Assembly (NCBI RefSeq): GCF_013386165.1
Contig: NZ_JACAOS010000028.1
Span: 124,001 to 188,000 of the forward strand
DNA from: Pseudomonas gingeri
GTDB taxonomy: Bacteria > Pseudomonadota > Gammaproteobacteria > Pseudomonadales > Pseudomonadaceae
DNA length: 64,000 nucleotides
Direction: 5' to 3'
The notes beneath the pieces are model-generated. The model was given only the letters and a program-made list of their open reading frames with translations. It was not told the origin of the DNA and made no database searches. Numbering within the stretch: the first letter of the stretch is position 1; each line of letters begins with the position of its first letter. Shown here piece after piece: positions 24,246 through 32,698 of this stretch. Both the position numbers and the translations under genes were made by a program.

Positions 24246-24283
24246 AGTCCCAAAAAGGGAACGACAGGTCCCTTTTTGGGACT
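24246..24283. terminator. Long perfect hairpin after the tandem genes
   Basis: AGTCCCAAAAAGGGA (24246-24260) and TCCCTTTTTGGGACT (24269-24283) form a 15-bp perfect stem around ACGACAGG. The stem has A and T tracts inside rather than a T-run after it. It could end transcription from the paralogs, or be a small palindromic mobile-element end. Confidence 0.5.
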
Positions 24284-24515
24284 GATTAAGGGCCATTTGA
24301 TGGCAATCGCAAACGGTTTTCGGGGGCGAAACGAGGACTTGGCTCTTTCGCTTGAGTGAAATTTCCTAGAAAATCCCGGCGGCTTGCGCCTGCCAAAACA
24401 CCTGGTCTAGTCTTCGTTCGTCACTGCCAATTCAGTGATCGGGTTTAGTCGCCCAGTGTTGAGTTAAGGCGCAACGCGCCACCGTCTCAGGTGCATCTTA
24501 TTGCCTGTATTTTAT
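24284..24515. other. Non-coding stretch ahead of the structured leader
   Basis: No supported gene. The part from about 24420 (CACTGCCAATTCAGTGATCG and TTTAGTCGCC) resembles sequence that I recall preceding many small DUF3077/DUF6124-type genes in fluorescent pseudomonads, so the conserved upstream element probably begins here. CACTG-CCAATT-CAGTG (24422-24437) is a small dyad. Confidence 0.4.
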
Positions 24516-24594
24516 GGTGGCTGTGCGCAGGGCACCTTCGGGTGCGCCGGTTTCTTAGCTCGCCGGTCGACTAACCTGCGTACAGCTGCCACCC
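24516..24594 (+). ncRNA. Structured leader RNA upstream of a DUF6124-like gene
   Basis: GGTGGCTGTGCGCAGG (from 24516) pairs with CCTGCGTACAGCTGCCACC (to 24593) to make a long helix with a small bulge. Inside it sits GCACC-TTCG-GGTGC, a hairpin closed by the very stable UUCG tetraloop, and a pyrimidine-rich internal loop. It ends 57 nt before the ATG. I recall the same element before related small genes in other Pseudomonas, but I cannot name an Rfam family. Confidence 0.6.
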
Positions 24595-24650
24595 CATCGT
24601 TTAGTCGCGACTCAGTAGCAGCTCAACCCATGTTGAGAGAGCTTAGAACC

Positions 24651-24980
24651 ATGTCAAAGATCACCCCCGATCCACCCGTCACACTTAACCCGACAGACGC
24701 CGATATCGAGCGCATATTCGCTCACTACAACCTGCCACCCGCAGAACCGCCCATTCCCTGCAAACTGCCTGAAAGCCTGTATCAGATCCGGGTTGATGTG
24801 CGTTCCGAAGAATCCCTCGTCACCGCTTATGAGCTGTTGGAAGCGGCAGCCGCTACCGCCTACGAAGCGGTGGAAAACCTCAGTGGGTCAAATCGAAAGG
24901 TGGTGCTGGGCGTCGTGCACCTGATCGAGATGGCGCGGGCATTCGTGGATTCGGCGTTAAACCAAAGGCCCATAAGCTGA
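24651..24980 (+). CDS. Small DUF6124/DUF3077-like Pseudomonas protein
   Basis: This 109-residue acidic protein starts MSKITPDPPVTLNPTDADIE, has a Pro-rich linker, then a predicted helical part SLVTAYELLEAAAATAYEAV and a C-terminal helix VVLGVVHLIEMARAFVDSAL. The layout matches a family of small proteins of unknown function that are numerous and often multi-copy in fluorescent pseudomonads. ATG 24651 was chosen because the family start is MxKxTPDPP and the longer frame would translate the leader RNA. It is transcribed alone. No function is established; the helical C-terminus suggests oligomerisation. Confidence 0.75.
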   Translation: MSKITPDPPVTLNPTDADIERIFAHYNLPPAEPPIPCKLPESLYQIRVDVRSEESLVTAYELLEAAAATAYEAVENLSGSNRKVVLGVVHLIEMARAFVDSALNQRPIS

Positions 24981-25045
24981 TGATCCCCGTGCTCTGCGTA
25001 GGAATGCCACCCGGGATACTCTGTATCCGCCATTGATGTGACATA

Positions 25046-25076
25046 GAGCATGCTCACCCAGAGAGTGGGCATGCTC
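25046..25076. terminator. Hairpin after the DUF6124-like gene
   Basis: GAGCATGC and GCATGCTC pair across a 15-base loop that can extend the stem with CAC/GTG. The 298-bp gap before the next gene has no other clear feature; a 77-codon open frame at 25050-25283 has no ribosome site or family resemblance. Confidence 0.4.
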
Positions 25077-25279
25077 AAAGCCATGACAGTGTCAAAAAAC
25101 AAAAGACATTGGCCTCTTCATTGGCTCGCCGGTGATTATCGGTACACCTTTTGTCATATCTTTATCGTTGGAGGTGGTGGTTTGTGCTCGGGAAAGTCTA
25201 GGACAATCGCCAGATTCTCATTCCACCCTGAATCAGCGCAGGTGTTGGAAAAGCGGCGAATCAAGGGAGGGCTTGAGTC

Positions 25280-26311
25280 ATGAGCGCGGATAGCAACACC
25301 TCGCAATTCATCATCTATCAGAGCGAAGACGGGCAAACCAAGCTCGACGTGCGATTTGTCGATGAAACCGTCTGGCTGACGCAGGCATTGATGGCCGAGC
25401 TGTTCAGCACCACGCCAGAAAACGTCCTGATGCACCTGAAAAATATTTTCAGGGAGGGTGAGCTTGATCAAAACTCAACTACTAAGGATTTCTTAGTAGT
25501 TCGTCAGGAAGGCACACGCCAGGTAAAGCGTAACCTTCAACACTACAACCTGGATGCCATCATTTCAGTGGGTTATCGGGTGCAAAGCCACATGGCAACA
25601 CGATTCCGCCAATGGGCTACCCGGCAGTTGCGCGAGTACATCGTCAAAGGTTTTGTGCTCGATGATGAGCGCCTGAAGAATCCCAATCAGCCTTTCGACT
25701 ATTTTGAAGAGCTGACGCGGCGCATCCAAGATATTCGGACCAGCGAAAAGCGCTTCTACCAGAAGATCACCGATATCTATGCCACCAGCGTGGATTACGA
25801 CCCCACTCAGGAAGCCAGCATTAGCTTCTTCAAATCAGTGCAGAACAAGGTTCACTGGGCTATCACCGGCCAAACGGCTGCCGAGCTTGTGCATAGCCGA
25901 GCGGACAGTAGCAAACCCCACATGGGCCTGACTAACTGGCGTGGCGCTAAAGTACGCAAGCAGGATATCGCCAATGCCAAAAACTACCTCAAGGAAGAAG
26001 AACTCAGTGCCTTGAACAACCTGATTGAGCAGTACCTCGTGTTTGCCGAAGGTCAGGCGATGCGCCGCATTCCCATGACAATGAATAGCTGGGTGAAAAA
26101 ACTCGATGGTTTCCTAACCCTAAACGACCGTGACATTCTCGACAACGCAGGCCAAATTTCTCAAGAAATGGCCAGGCAACACGCAGAAGTGCAATACGAG
26201 TGCTTTCATCAGCAGCGTCAACTTGAAGATATCGCCACGGCGGATCAACAGTTCGCAAGCCTGATTCGGGCTGCTAGCGAGCGGTCAGACAAGACACTTC
26301 ATAGTGATTGA
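25280..26311 (+). CDS. RhuM family protein
   Basis: This 343-residue protein matches the virulence RhuM family: DETVWLTQALMAELFSTTPENVLMHLKNIF is the N-terminal HTH-like Bro/KilA-type region, with GYRVQSHMATRFRQWATRQLREYIVKGF the signature, followed by a long helical C-terminal part (LTRRIQDIRTSEKRFYQKITDIYATSVDYD). RhuM was named from Salmonella pathogenicity island 3. Members are scattered on islands and often sit with restriction-modification or toxin genes; the biochemical activity is unknown. GGAGG lies 11 bases before the ATG. It is the last accessory gene before the core Pil-Chp operon, which it meets tail to tail with a 7-bp gap. Its GC is below the neighbours. Confidence 0.88.
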   Translation: MSADSNTSQFIIYQSEDGQTKLDVRFVDETVWLTQALMAELFSTTPENVLMHLKNIFREGELDQNSTTKDFLVVRQEGTRQVKRNLQHYNLDAIISVGYRVQSHMATRFRQWATRQLREYIVKGFVLDDERLKNPNQPFDYFEELTRRIQDIRTSEKRFYQKITDIYATSVDYDPTQEASISFFKSVQNKVHWAITGQTAAELVHSRADSSKPHMGLTNWRGAKVRKQDIANAKNYLKEEELSALNNLIEQYLVFAEGQAMRRIPMTMNSWVKKLDGFLTLNDRDILDNAGQISQEMARQHAEVQYECFHQQRQLEDIATADQQFASLIRAASERSDKTLHSD

Positions 26312-26318
26312 GTGGATC

Positions 26319-26774
26319 TCAAGCCAACCCCGACTCCAACACCAACTGCTCCAACCCCAGCAGGTCCGGCACCTTCGCCACCCACTCGCCGACCTGCACC
26401 GCCGCCTTCTCCAACCGACACAGCGGCACATCGACAAAACTCAGTTGGCTGTCGAGCTTGTACGAACGCGGAATCCCCTGGAGCACCAACGCAATAAACT
26501 TCAATTCCGGCCGCCCGCCCAAAGCATTGAGCACCACGATCCGCGCCCGATCCCCCACCACCAGCTTCGAGCCGCAAGCCGCTTCAAAGCTGATCAGCGG
26601 CAATTGCTGATTGCGCCACGTCACCTGCCGCAGATACCACGGCGGCGCATCGCTGGCCGGCTCGCCGCGCTGGTAGTCGATCAGCTCCGCCACCGCGACA
26701 TTGGGCAGCAGCAGGTAACGGTCCGCCAGGGGCAATATCAACCCCGTCAGGCTGCTGGTGCTGTGCTCATGCAT
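26319..26774 (-). CDS. chpC: CheW-like chemosensory protein ChpC
   Basis: This 151-residue single CheW domain (LTGLILPLADRYLLLPNVAV through QLPLISFEAACG and DRARIVVLNALGG) probably couples a receptor to the ChpA kinase in place of, or besides, PilI. ATG 26774 overlaps the chpA stop by 8 bases and has GGAG upstream within chpA, so it is translationally coupled. In PAO1 a methylesterase, chpB, stands between chpA and chpC; here it is absent. Confidence 0.85.
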   Translation of the reverse strand: MHEHSTSSLTGLILPLADRYLLLPNVAVAELIDYQRGEPASDAPPWYLRQVTWRNQQLPLISFEAACGSKLVVGDRARIVVLNALGGRPELKFIALVLQGIPRSYKLDSQLSFVDVPLCRLEKAAVQVGEWVAKVPDLLGLEQLVLESGLA

Positions 26775-29700
26775 GAAGCTGACTCCAATAGGCAATGCTC
26801 TCCAGCAACGCCGACTCCTGGTACGGCTTGCCCAGGTACTCGTTGACGCCGATGGCCATGGCCCGGTCGCGGTGCTTCTGGCCGGTGCGCGAGGTGATCA
26901 TGATGATCGGCAGGTCCTTGAGACGCTCATCGTTGCGAATCCGCGTCGCCACCTCGAAGCCATCCATGCGCGGCATTTCGATGTCCAGCAGCATCAGGTC
27001 CGGGGTGTGCTCCTCCAGCAACATCATGGCATCCACCCCGTCCTTGGCCGTCAGCACGTTCATGCCGTTGCGCTCCAGCAGGCGGCTGGTGACCTTGCGC
27101 ACCGTGACCGAGTCATCCACCACCATCACCAGGGTCGGGCGCACCAGCGTGGCATCGGCGCCGCTGCCACTGGACATGGCCTGTACCGGCGGCCGCGCCA
27201 ACGCGCTACGCACATGGGCGAGCAAATCGAGAATCAGCACCACGCGACCGTCGCCCAGAATGGTCGCCCCCGACAGCCCCGGCACCGCAGCGAACTGCGG
27301 CCCGAGGTTCTTGACCACGATTTCCCGCGAACCGGCCAGGGCGTCCACTTGCAACGCCATGCGCTGATCGTTGCAGTGCACCAGCAACACCGGCAGCGCC
27401 AGGTTCTGGCCCAGCAACTTCGGCTTACCCACGGTTTGCAGCAGCTCGCCGAGGTAGCGCAATTCGTAGGTCTGGCCGGCGTACTCGTAGCGCGGCGGAC
27501 TGAGTTGGTAATAACTTTCCAGCTCACCCGGCAGCACCCGCACCAGGCCTTCGACGGTGTTCAATGGCACCGCATATTGCTCGTCGGCGCATTGCACCAT
27601 CAGCGCACGGTTCACCGAAACGCTGAATGGCAGACGAATCTGGAAGTGCACACCCTGCCCCGGAATGGAGTCGATGCGCATGGTCCCGCCCAGTTGCCGT
27701 ACCTCTTCGTGCACTACGTCCATGCCCACGCCGCGCCCGGAAATCTGGGTGATTTTTTCCGCAGTGGAAAAGCCCGGTTGCAGGATGAACTGCAACACAT
27801 CGCGGTCACTGATGGGCATGTCCGGTTCCAGCAGCCCGCGCTTGATCGCCTTGCGCCGCACAGCTTCGAGCGGCACCCCGGCGCCGTCGTCACGAATATC
27901 GAAAACGATGTCGCCGCCTTCGTGGGACAGGTCCAGGGTGATCAGCCCCTGCTCCGGCTTGCCGGCGGCACGACGGCCCTCGGCATTTTCCAGGCCGTGG
28001 TCGACGGCGTTGCGCAGCATATGCTCCAGGGGCGCAACCATGCGCTCCAGGACATTGCGGTCCATCTCGCCTTCGGCATTGCCGACGACAAATTCGACCT
28101 CCTTGCCCAGCTCCCCGGCCACCTGCCGGACGATGCGCTTGAGGCGCGGCACCAGGCGCTCGAACGGCACCATGCGCGTGCGCATCAGGCCTTCCTGCAA
28201 CTGGGTGTTGACCCGCGCCTGCTGCGCCAGCAGGTTTTCCGCGTCCTGGTTGCGCCCGGCCAGGGTCTCCTTGAGGTCCAGCAAGTCGGAGGCGGACTCG
28301 AACAAGGCCCGCGACAGTTGCTGCAACTGCGAGTGCCGGTCCATTTCCAACGGGTCGAATTCTTCATAGCCCAGGCGCTCGGCTTCCACCTGCTGGCGGC
28401 TGAGAATGCGGCCCTGGGTCTCGGTGTCGAGGCGCCGCAACTGGTCACGCATGCGCTCGATGGTGGTCTCCATTTCGTTGAGCGCAACCCGGGCGTCGTT
28501 GACCTGCTGCTCGATACGGCCACGGAAGATCGAGGTCTCGCCCGCCAGGTTGACCAGGTCTTCGAGCATATCCGCCGACACCTTGACCATGTCCTGGGCC
28601 GCCCGCTCGGCCTCCGCGACCGTCGGTGCCTCGGGTTTGGGCGCGGCTGGCGCGACCACCGGCGCCACGACCGGCAGATTGATCGGCGACTGCCGGCCAA
28701 ACGCCTGGATATCCTGGATCAGCGCATCGGCGGGCAACACCGGTTGTTCAGCCCGCACCGCATCGAGCATCTGCGCCAGGCGATCGTGGCCGGCCTGCAA
28801 CAGGCAGAACAACTCAATCCCCGGTTGCAGCAGGCCCGCCGAGAGACCTTCGTAGAGAAACTCCAGTTCGTGGGCCAGGTCGCCGATCGGCACGATTTCC
28901 ACCATGCGCGCACTGCCCTTGAGGGTGTGCAGGTCGCGCAGCAAGGTTTCCACGTCCTGACGATTCGCCGGCTCAGCCTGCCAGCGCAGCAAGGCCGCGC
29001 CGGAGCTTTCGAGGATATCGAAGCCTTCTTCGAGGAAGATCTCCAACAGTTCCGGGTCGCTGCTGGCCACAGACACTGGCGCGTCGACGGCTTCGCTCAC
29101 TTCCTGCGGCGCCGTGCTGCCCTGGCGGAACAGGCGCAAGCACTCGATCAGCGCACTCGGATCCCCCAGGGGCTGATGGCCCTTGAGCTGGTCGAGCAGG
29201 ACCGCCAGACGGTCATGGCTTTTCTGCAACAGCGACGCCAGTTCCGGGGAATGGCTGAGGCGCCGGTCCACCAGCCCTTCATACAGATTTTCCAGCTCGT
29301 GGGCCAGATCACCCACCGGGCCGATCTCGGCCATGCGCGCGCCACCCTTGAGGGTGTGCAGGTCCCGTTGCAGGGACAGCAGCGGCGCGGCGTTGTCCGG
29401 GTCGTCGAGCCAACGTTGCAAGGCCAGCCCGGCACTGTCGAGGATATCCGTGGCCTCTTCGAGGAAGATCACCACGATCTCATCGTCTAGGTCCAATTCA
29501 TCCAGGGCCAGACTCGCCTCGGCGGTGGCGGCCCCCAGCTCGGCGATGCTCAGGGCACGGCTGCCGTCGGTCTTGATCAAGCCGGTGGCGGAAGGGTCAA
29601 GGGCCTCGTCGAGCAGCTCGCGCAGTGCCCTGAGCCGTTCCGGCTGCGCCTTGATTTCCTGGCCGGCGGCCAGCTCGTCGAACATGTTGATCAACGCTTC

Positions 29701-32688
29701 ATGGGCGCCTTGCGCCTCATGGAAAAACCGCTCGCTGACCGCCAGGCTGCTTTCCTCCACCGCACCGTACAGGTCCAGCAAGGCTTCGCAGAGTTCGTCC
29801 ACCGGGTGCAGGTCGGCACTGTGGGCGCCCTGGCCGAGGGTGGTCAGTTCGTCCAGCAATTCGTTGAGCTCCTGGCGCTCGCCAGGGTGCTGCTGCCAGC
29901 GCAGCAGCAGGTTTTCCGCGTCCAGCAGGATATCCATGCCCTGGGCCAGGAAGTTGTTGATCAACTGCGGGTCGCGCTTGGTGCTGCTGGCCGCGCTGAA
30001 CACTGACTCCAGCCGGGCCGCGAGCAGCGTCTCGGCACGCCGGATCAACTGTGCGGCACCGTCGATGGCGGCCAGCGGATCGTCCGCCAATTGCTTCAGG
30101 CCCTGGTGTAACAGGACCTCGGCTTCGAGCAGCAACTCGACCTCGTCCAGGTCCAGGGGCAACAGGTGGGCCTTGAATTCACGCACCAGATGGTAAAACG
30201 GTGCCGTCAGTTCGGCGATCGGCCGCACCCCCGCGACGTAGGCGCTGCCCTTGAGGGTGTGCAAGGCCCGTTGCAATTCGTCGCTGGCGGCCAGCGGCAC
30301 ATGCTCGGTGGCTTGTTCGAGGAAATGGTTGAGGCTGTCCAGATGCGTCTCGGCCTCGTTGCGGAAAATATCCAGCAACTGCCGATCAATGGACTCATCC
30401 TCGGTTTCTCCCCCTTCCATAGGGCTGGCCTCGGTCGACCCCGCCAACTCATGGGCGCGGGCGGCCAACAGGTCGACATCGTCGCGCTGACGCTGGGCCT
30501 GTCCGGCAAACTCGCTGACCAGTTCCGGCAACACCTGCAGCACATCGTCGAGCAACTGATGAACCGGAGCATCGGCCTCGACGCTGTGTTCGAGCACGCG
30601 GTTCAGCAGGTTCTCCACGGCCCAGGCCAGTTCGCCGAGCACCAGCGCCCGAACCATCCGGCCGCTGCCCTTGAGGGTGTGGAAAGCCCGACGCAACTCG
30701 GTCAAGGCCGACTTGCTCTCGGTATTCAGCGCCCAGCGCGGCAGGTACTCGCGCAGCACATCGAGCACTTCGGCGCATTCTTCGAGGAACACTTCACGCA
30801 ATTCATCGTCAACCGGTGCTTCATCACCCGGCGGCGGCAGCAGGCTGCCCGGGACCTGCCGGGCCGGCGGGTTGAGGGCCGACACCGGGCTGGCCAGGAC
30901 ATCGGCCAGGGACTGCACCACCTGCGGGTTGTCCAGCGTCTGCAAGTCCTGCATCACCAGGGCTTCGTTGGGGCTCAGCACATCCTCGAGCACCGGAACG
31001 TCCTGCTCGGCAGGCGTATAACCCAGGGCGTCGAGGCTGTCCTCGGCCAGGTCCAGCACCCGTTCGCCCGGTGCCTCGTGGTCTTCGCCGAGGCGTTCAA
31101 GGTAGTACTCGATGCTGGTCAGGGCGTCAGCCAGGCGGTCGAGTTGCTGCCAGGACGGCGGTTGCGGCTCGTGCAGCAGATGATCGTGGATATAACGATT
31201 GCAGGTTTCCAGCAGGCTCGCGGCCCGGCTCAGAGGGATCATCGACAGGGCGCCACGGACCTGGGTCAGCAATTCCGGCAAAGGCTGCAGGCGCTCGCGG
31301 TCCCAGTCGGCATCGATGTACTCGATGATCAGGTCCTTGGCCTGTTGCAGGCAGATCCGCGACTCCTTGACCACCAACTGGTGGATCTGGGTCAGGTCGG
31401 TGGTGGGCAGGCGGCTTTCTTCGCGGCTTTCCGGTTCCACGGTGCCGATCATTCCGGCCAGGGTCGCTTCGACATAGAGCAAGGCCCCGGCCACATCCAT
31501 CAGCACTGCGTCATTCGGTTCGCGCTGGCCCTGAACCAACCCCAGGACCACCGCCGTCTGGTCGATGATGACCTTGCGCGGCTGGCCGAAGCCGAGCACC
31601 GCCAGGGTATCGGCGATCTGCCGCAAGGGCGCCAGCAGGCTCGACAGTTCATCGGTGTGCTGGCGGTCGCCGCGTACGAACAGGTCCAGGCGCTCCTTGC
31701 AACGCACCAGTTCCTCGCACAACGCCGCCACCACCGAACGCATGGCATCGCGGTCCGGGCCGGCCAGGCGGGCGCGCTCCTCATCGACCACCGCCGTATC
31801 CGGCAGCGCCTCGTCGAGGCCATAACGTTCTTTCAGGGCAAGCATCTGCGCCGTCGGCTGCCGCGCCTTGGCGATATAGAACAGCAGGCTCTTGAGCAAT
31901 TCTTCCGGTGCCGGCTGATTGATCCCGGCAATGCCCTGTTCCAGCAGGCGCTTGAGTTCCTTGTCGGAGTCCTTGAGCAGGCTGCGCAGGGCCGGACTGT
32001 TGGCGATGACGCCGGCGAGCATGCCTTCGACCAGTGCCGAAGCGACTTGCCAGAGCGCCCCCAGCGGCGCCTCCAGGCACAGGCCTTCCAGGCGCGCAAA
32101 AACCTTGGCCATATAGCCGAGGTTGGTCTCATCGTCCTGTTCACGCAGCAAGCCGACCAGGGCGGTCTGCAGCATTTGCCGCAGTTTGCGCAACAAGGCT
32201 GGCAGTTCCGCCGGGGTCAACTCGGCGAGGCTTGCCTCGTCCAGCGGCGACAACTCTGGCAGGGCCGGGCTGAACAGGCTGGTTTCCGACAGCAGGCTTT
32301 CGCCGCGGGCGCTGCGCAGGTCGTTGAGCAGCGGCAGCACCACCAGCGGCAGATCCCGCCGTGCACTGTGGACCCGGTCCAGATACAACGGCATCTGGCC
32401 AAGGGCCTGGCGCAACAGCTTGAGGGCTTCCGGCAGATCGACCACCCGCCCCTGTTGCACGGCCAGGGCCAGGGCTTCGGTTTCTTCGGCGAGCAGGGCC
32501 GCGCCGTAGAATTCGACCATCTGCAAGCTGCCATGGACCTGGTGAATGCACTCCAGGCATTCGGCGATGTCCTGGGCCGAATGGGTCGGCTCATCGAATG
32601 CATCGAGGGCCTGGCGCGCCTGTTTCAGGGTATCGGCGATTTCGCCCTTGACCCATTCGAGGGCCACATAGTCGTGCTGATCGCTCAT
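26767..32688 (-). CDS. chpA: ChpA hybrid CheA-type histidine kinase of the Pil-Chp system
   Basis: This 1973-residue central kinase phosphorylates PilG and PilH, linking surface signals to pilus motors and cAMP. The N-terminal third is degenerate phosphotransfer-like repeats (IHQVHGSLQM near residue 50). Four canonical HPt histidines are visible as HTLKG motifs at about 670, 810, 1111 and 1254, with one degenerate repeat lacking it near 960. The ATPase core follows (N box LRNAVDHGLE near 1555, DDGAGV, GRGVGMDVV), then a CheW domain, then a receiver (VVDDSVTVRK near 1855, LLDIEMPRMDG near 1899). It is about 500 residues shorter than PAO1 ChpA as I recall it. ATG 32688 has GGAG upstream. Confidence 0.96.
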   Translation of the reverse strand: MSDQHDYVALEWVKGEIADTLKQARQALDAFDEPTHSAQDIAECLECIHQVHGSLQMVEFYGAALLAEETEALALAVQQGRVVDLPEALKLLRQALGQMPLYLDRVHSARRDLPLVVLPLLNDLRSARGESLLSETSLFSPALPELSPLDEASLAELTPAELPALLRKLRQMLQTALVGLLREQDDETNLGYMAKVFARLEGLCLEAPLGALWQVASALVEGMLAGVIANSPALRSLLKDSDKELKRLLEQGIAGINQPAPEELLKSLLFYIAKARQPTAQMLALKERYGLDEALPDTAVVDEERARLAGPDRDAMRSVVAALCEELVRCKERLDLFVRGDRQHTDELSSLLAPLRQIADTLAVLGFGQPRKVIIDQTAVVLGLVQGQREPNDAVLMDVAGALLYVEATLAGMIGTVEPESREESRLPTTDLTQIHQLVVKESRICLQQAKDLIIEYIDADWDRERLQPLPELLTQVRGALSMIPLSRAASLLETCNRYIHDHLLHEPQPPSWQQLDRLADALTSIEYYLERLGEDHEAPGERVLDLAEDSLDALGYTPAEQDVPVLEDVLSPNEALVMQDLQTLDNPQVVQSLADVLASPVSALNPPARQVPGSLLPPPGDEAPVDDELREVFLEECAEVLDVLREYLPRWALNTESKSALTELRRAFHTLKGSGRMVRALVLGELAWAVENLLNRVLEHSVEADAPVHQLLDDVLQVLPELVSEFAGQAQRQRDDVDLLAARAHELAGSTEASPMEGGETEDESIDRQLLDIFRNEAETHLDSLNHFLEQATEHVPLAASDELQRALHTLKGSAYVAGVRPIAELTAPFYHLVREFKAHLLPLDLDEVELLLEAEVLLHQGLKQLADDPLAAIDGAAQLIRRAETLLAARLESVFSAASSTKRDPQLINNFLAQGMDILLDAENLLLRWQQHPGERQELNELLDELTTLGQGAHSADLHPVDELCEALLDLYGAVEESSLAVSERFFHEAQGAHEALINMFDELAAGQEIKAQPERLRALRELLDEALDPSATGLIKTDGSRALSIAELGAATAEASLALDELDLDDEIVVIFLEEATDILDSAGLALQRWLDDPDNAAPLLSLQRDLHTLKGGARMAEIGPVGDLAHELENLYEGLVDRRLSHSPELASLLQKSHDRLAVLLDQLKGHQPLGDPSALIECLRLFRQGSTAPQEVSEAVDAPVSVASSDPELLEIFLEEGFDILESSGAALLRWQAEPANRQDVETLLRDLHTLKGSARMVEIVPIGDLAHELEFLYEGLSAGLLQPGIELFCLLQAGHDRLAQMLDAVRAEQPVLPADALIQDIQAFGRQSPINLPVVAPVVAPAAPKPEAPTVAEAERAAQDMVKVSADMLEDLVNLAGETSIFRGRIEQQVNDARVALNEMETTIERMRDQLRRLDTETQGRILSRQQVEAERLGYEEFDPLEMDRHSQLQQLSRALFESASDLLDLKETLAGRNQDAENLLAQQARVNTQLQEGLMRTRMVPFERLVPRLKRIVRQVAGELGKEVEFVVGNAEGEMDRNVLERMVAPLEHMLRNAVDHGLENAEGRRAAGKPEQGLITLDLSHEGGDIVFDIRDDGAGVPLEAVRRKAIKRGLLEPDMPISDRDVLQFILQPGFSTAEKITQISGRGVGMDVVHEEVRQLGGTMRIDSIPGQGVHFQIRLPFSVSVNRALMVQCADEQYAVPLNTVEGLVRVLPGELESYYQLSPPRYEYAGQTYELRYLGELLQTVGKPKLLGQNLALPVLLVHCNDQRMALQVDALAGSREIVVKNLGPQFAAVPGLSGATILGDGRVVLILDLLAHVRSALARPPVQAMSSGSGADATLVRPTLVMVVDDSVTVRKVTSRLLERNGMNVLTAKDGVDAMMLLEEHTPDLMLLDIEMPRMDGFEVATRIRNDERLKDLPIIMITSRTGQKHRDRAMAIGVNEYLGKPYQESALLESIAYWSQLHA

Positions 32689-32698
32689 GACGACTCCA

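Noticed and set aside
24501..24650. N-terminal extension of the DUF6124-like gene
   Set aside because: It would translate the structured leader; family start is at 24651.
25050..25283. 77-codon open frame before the RhuM gene
   Set aside because: No ribosome site, starts inside a hairpin, no family features.
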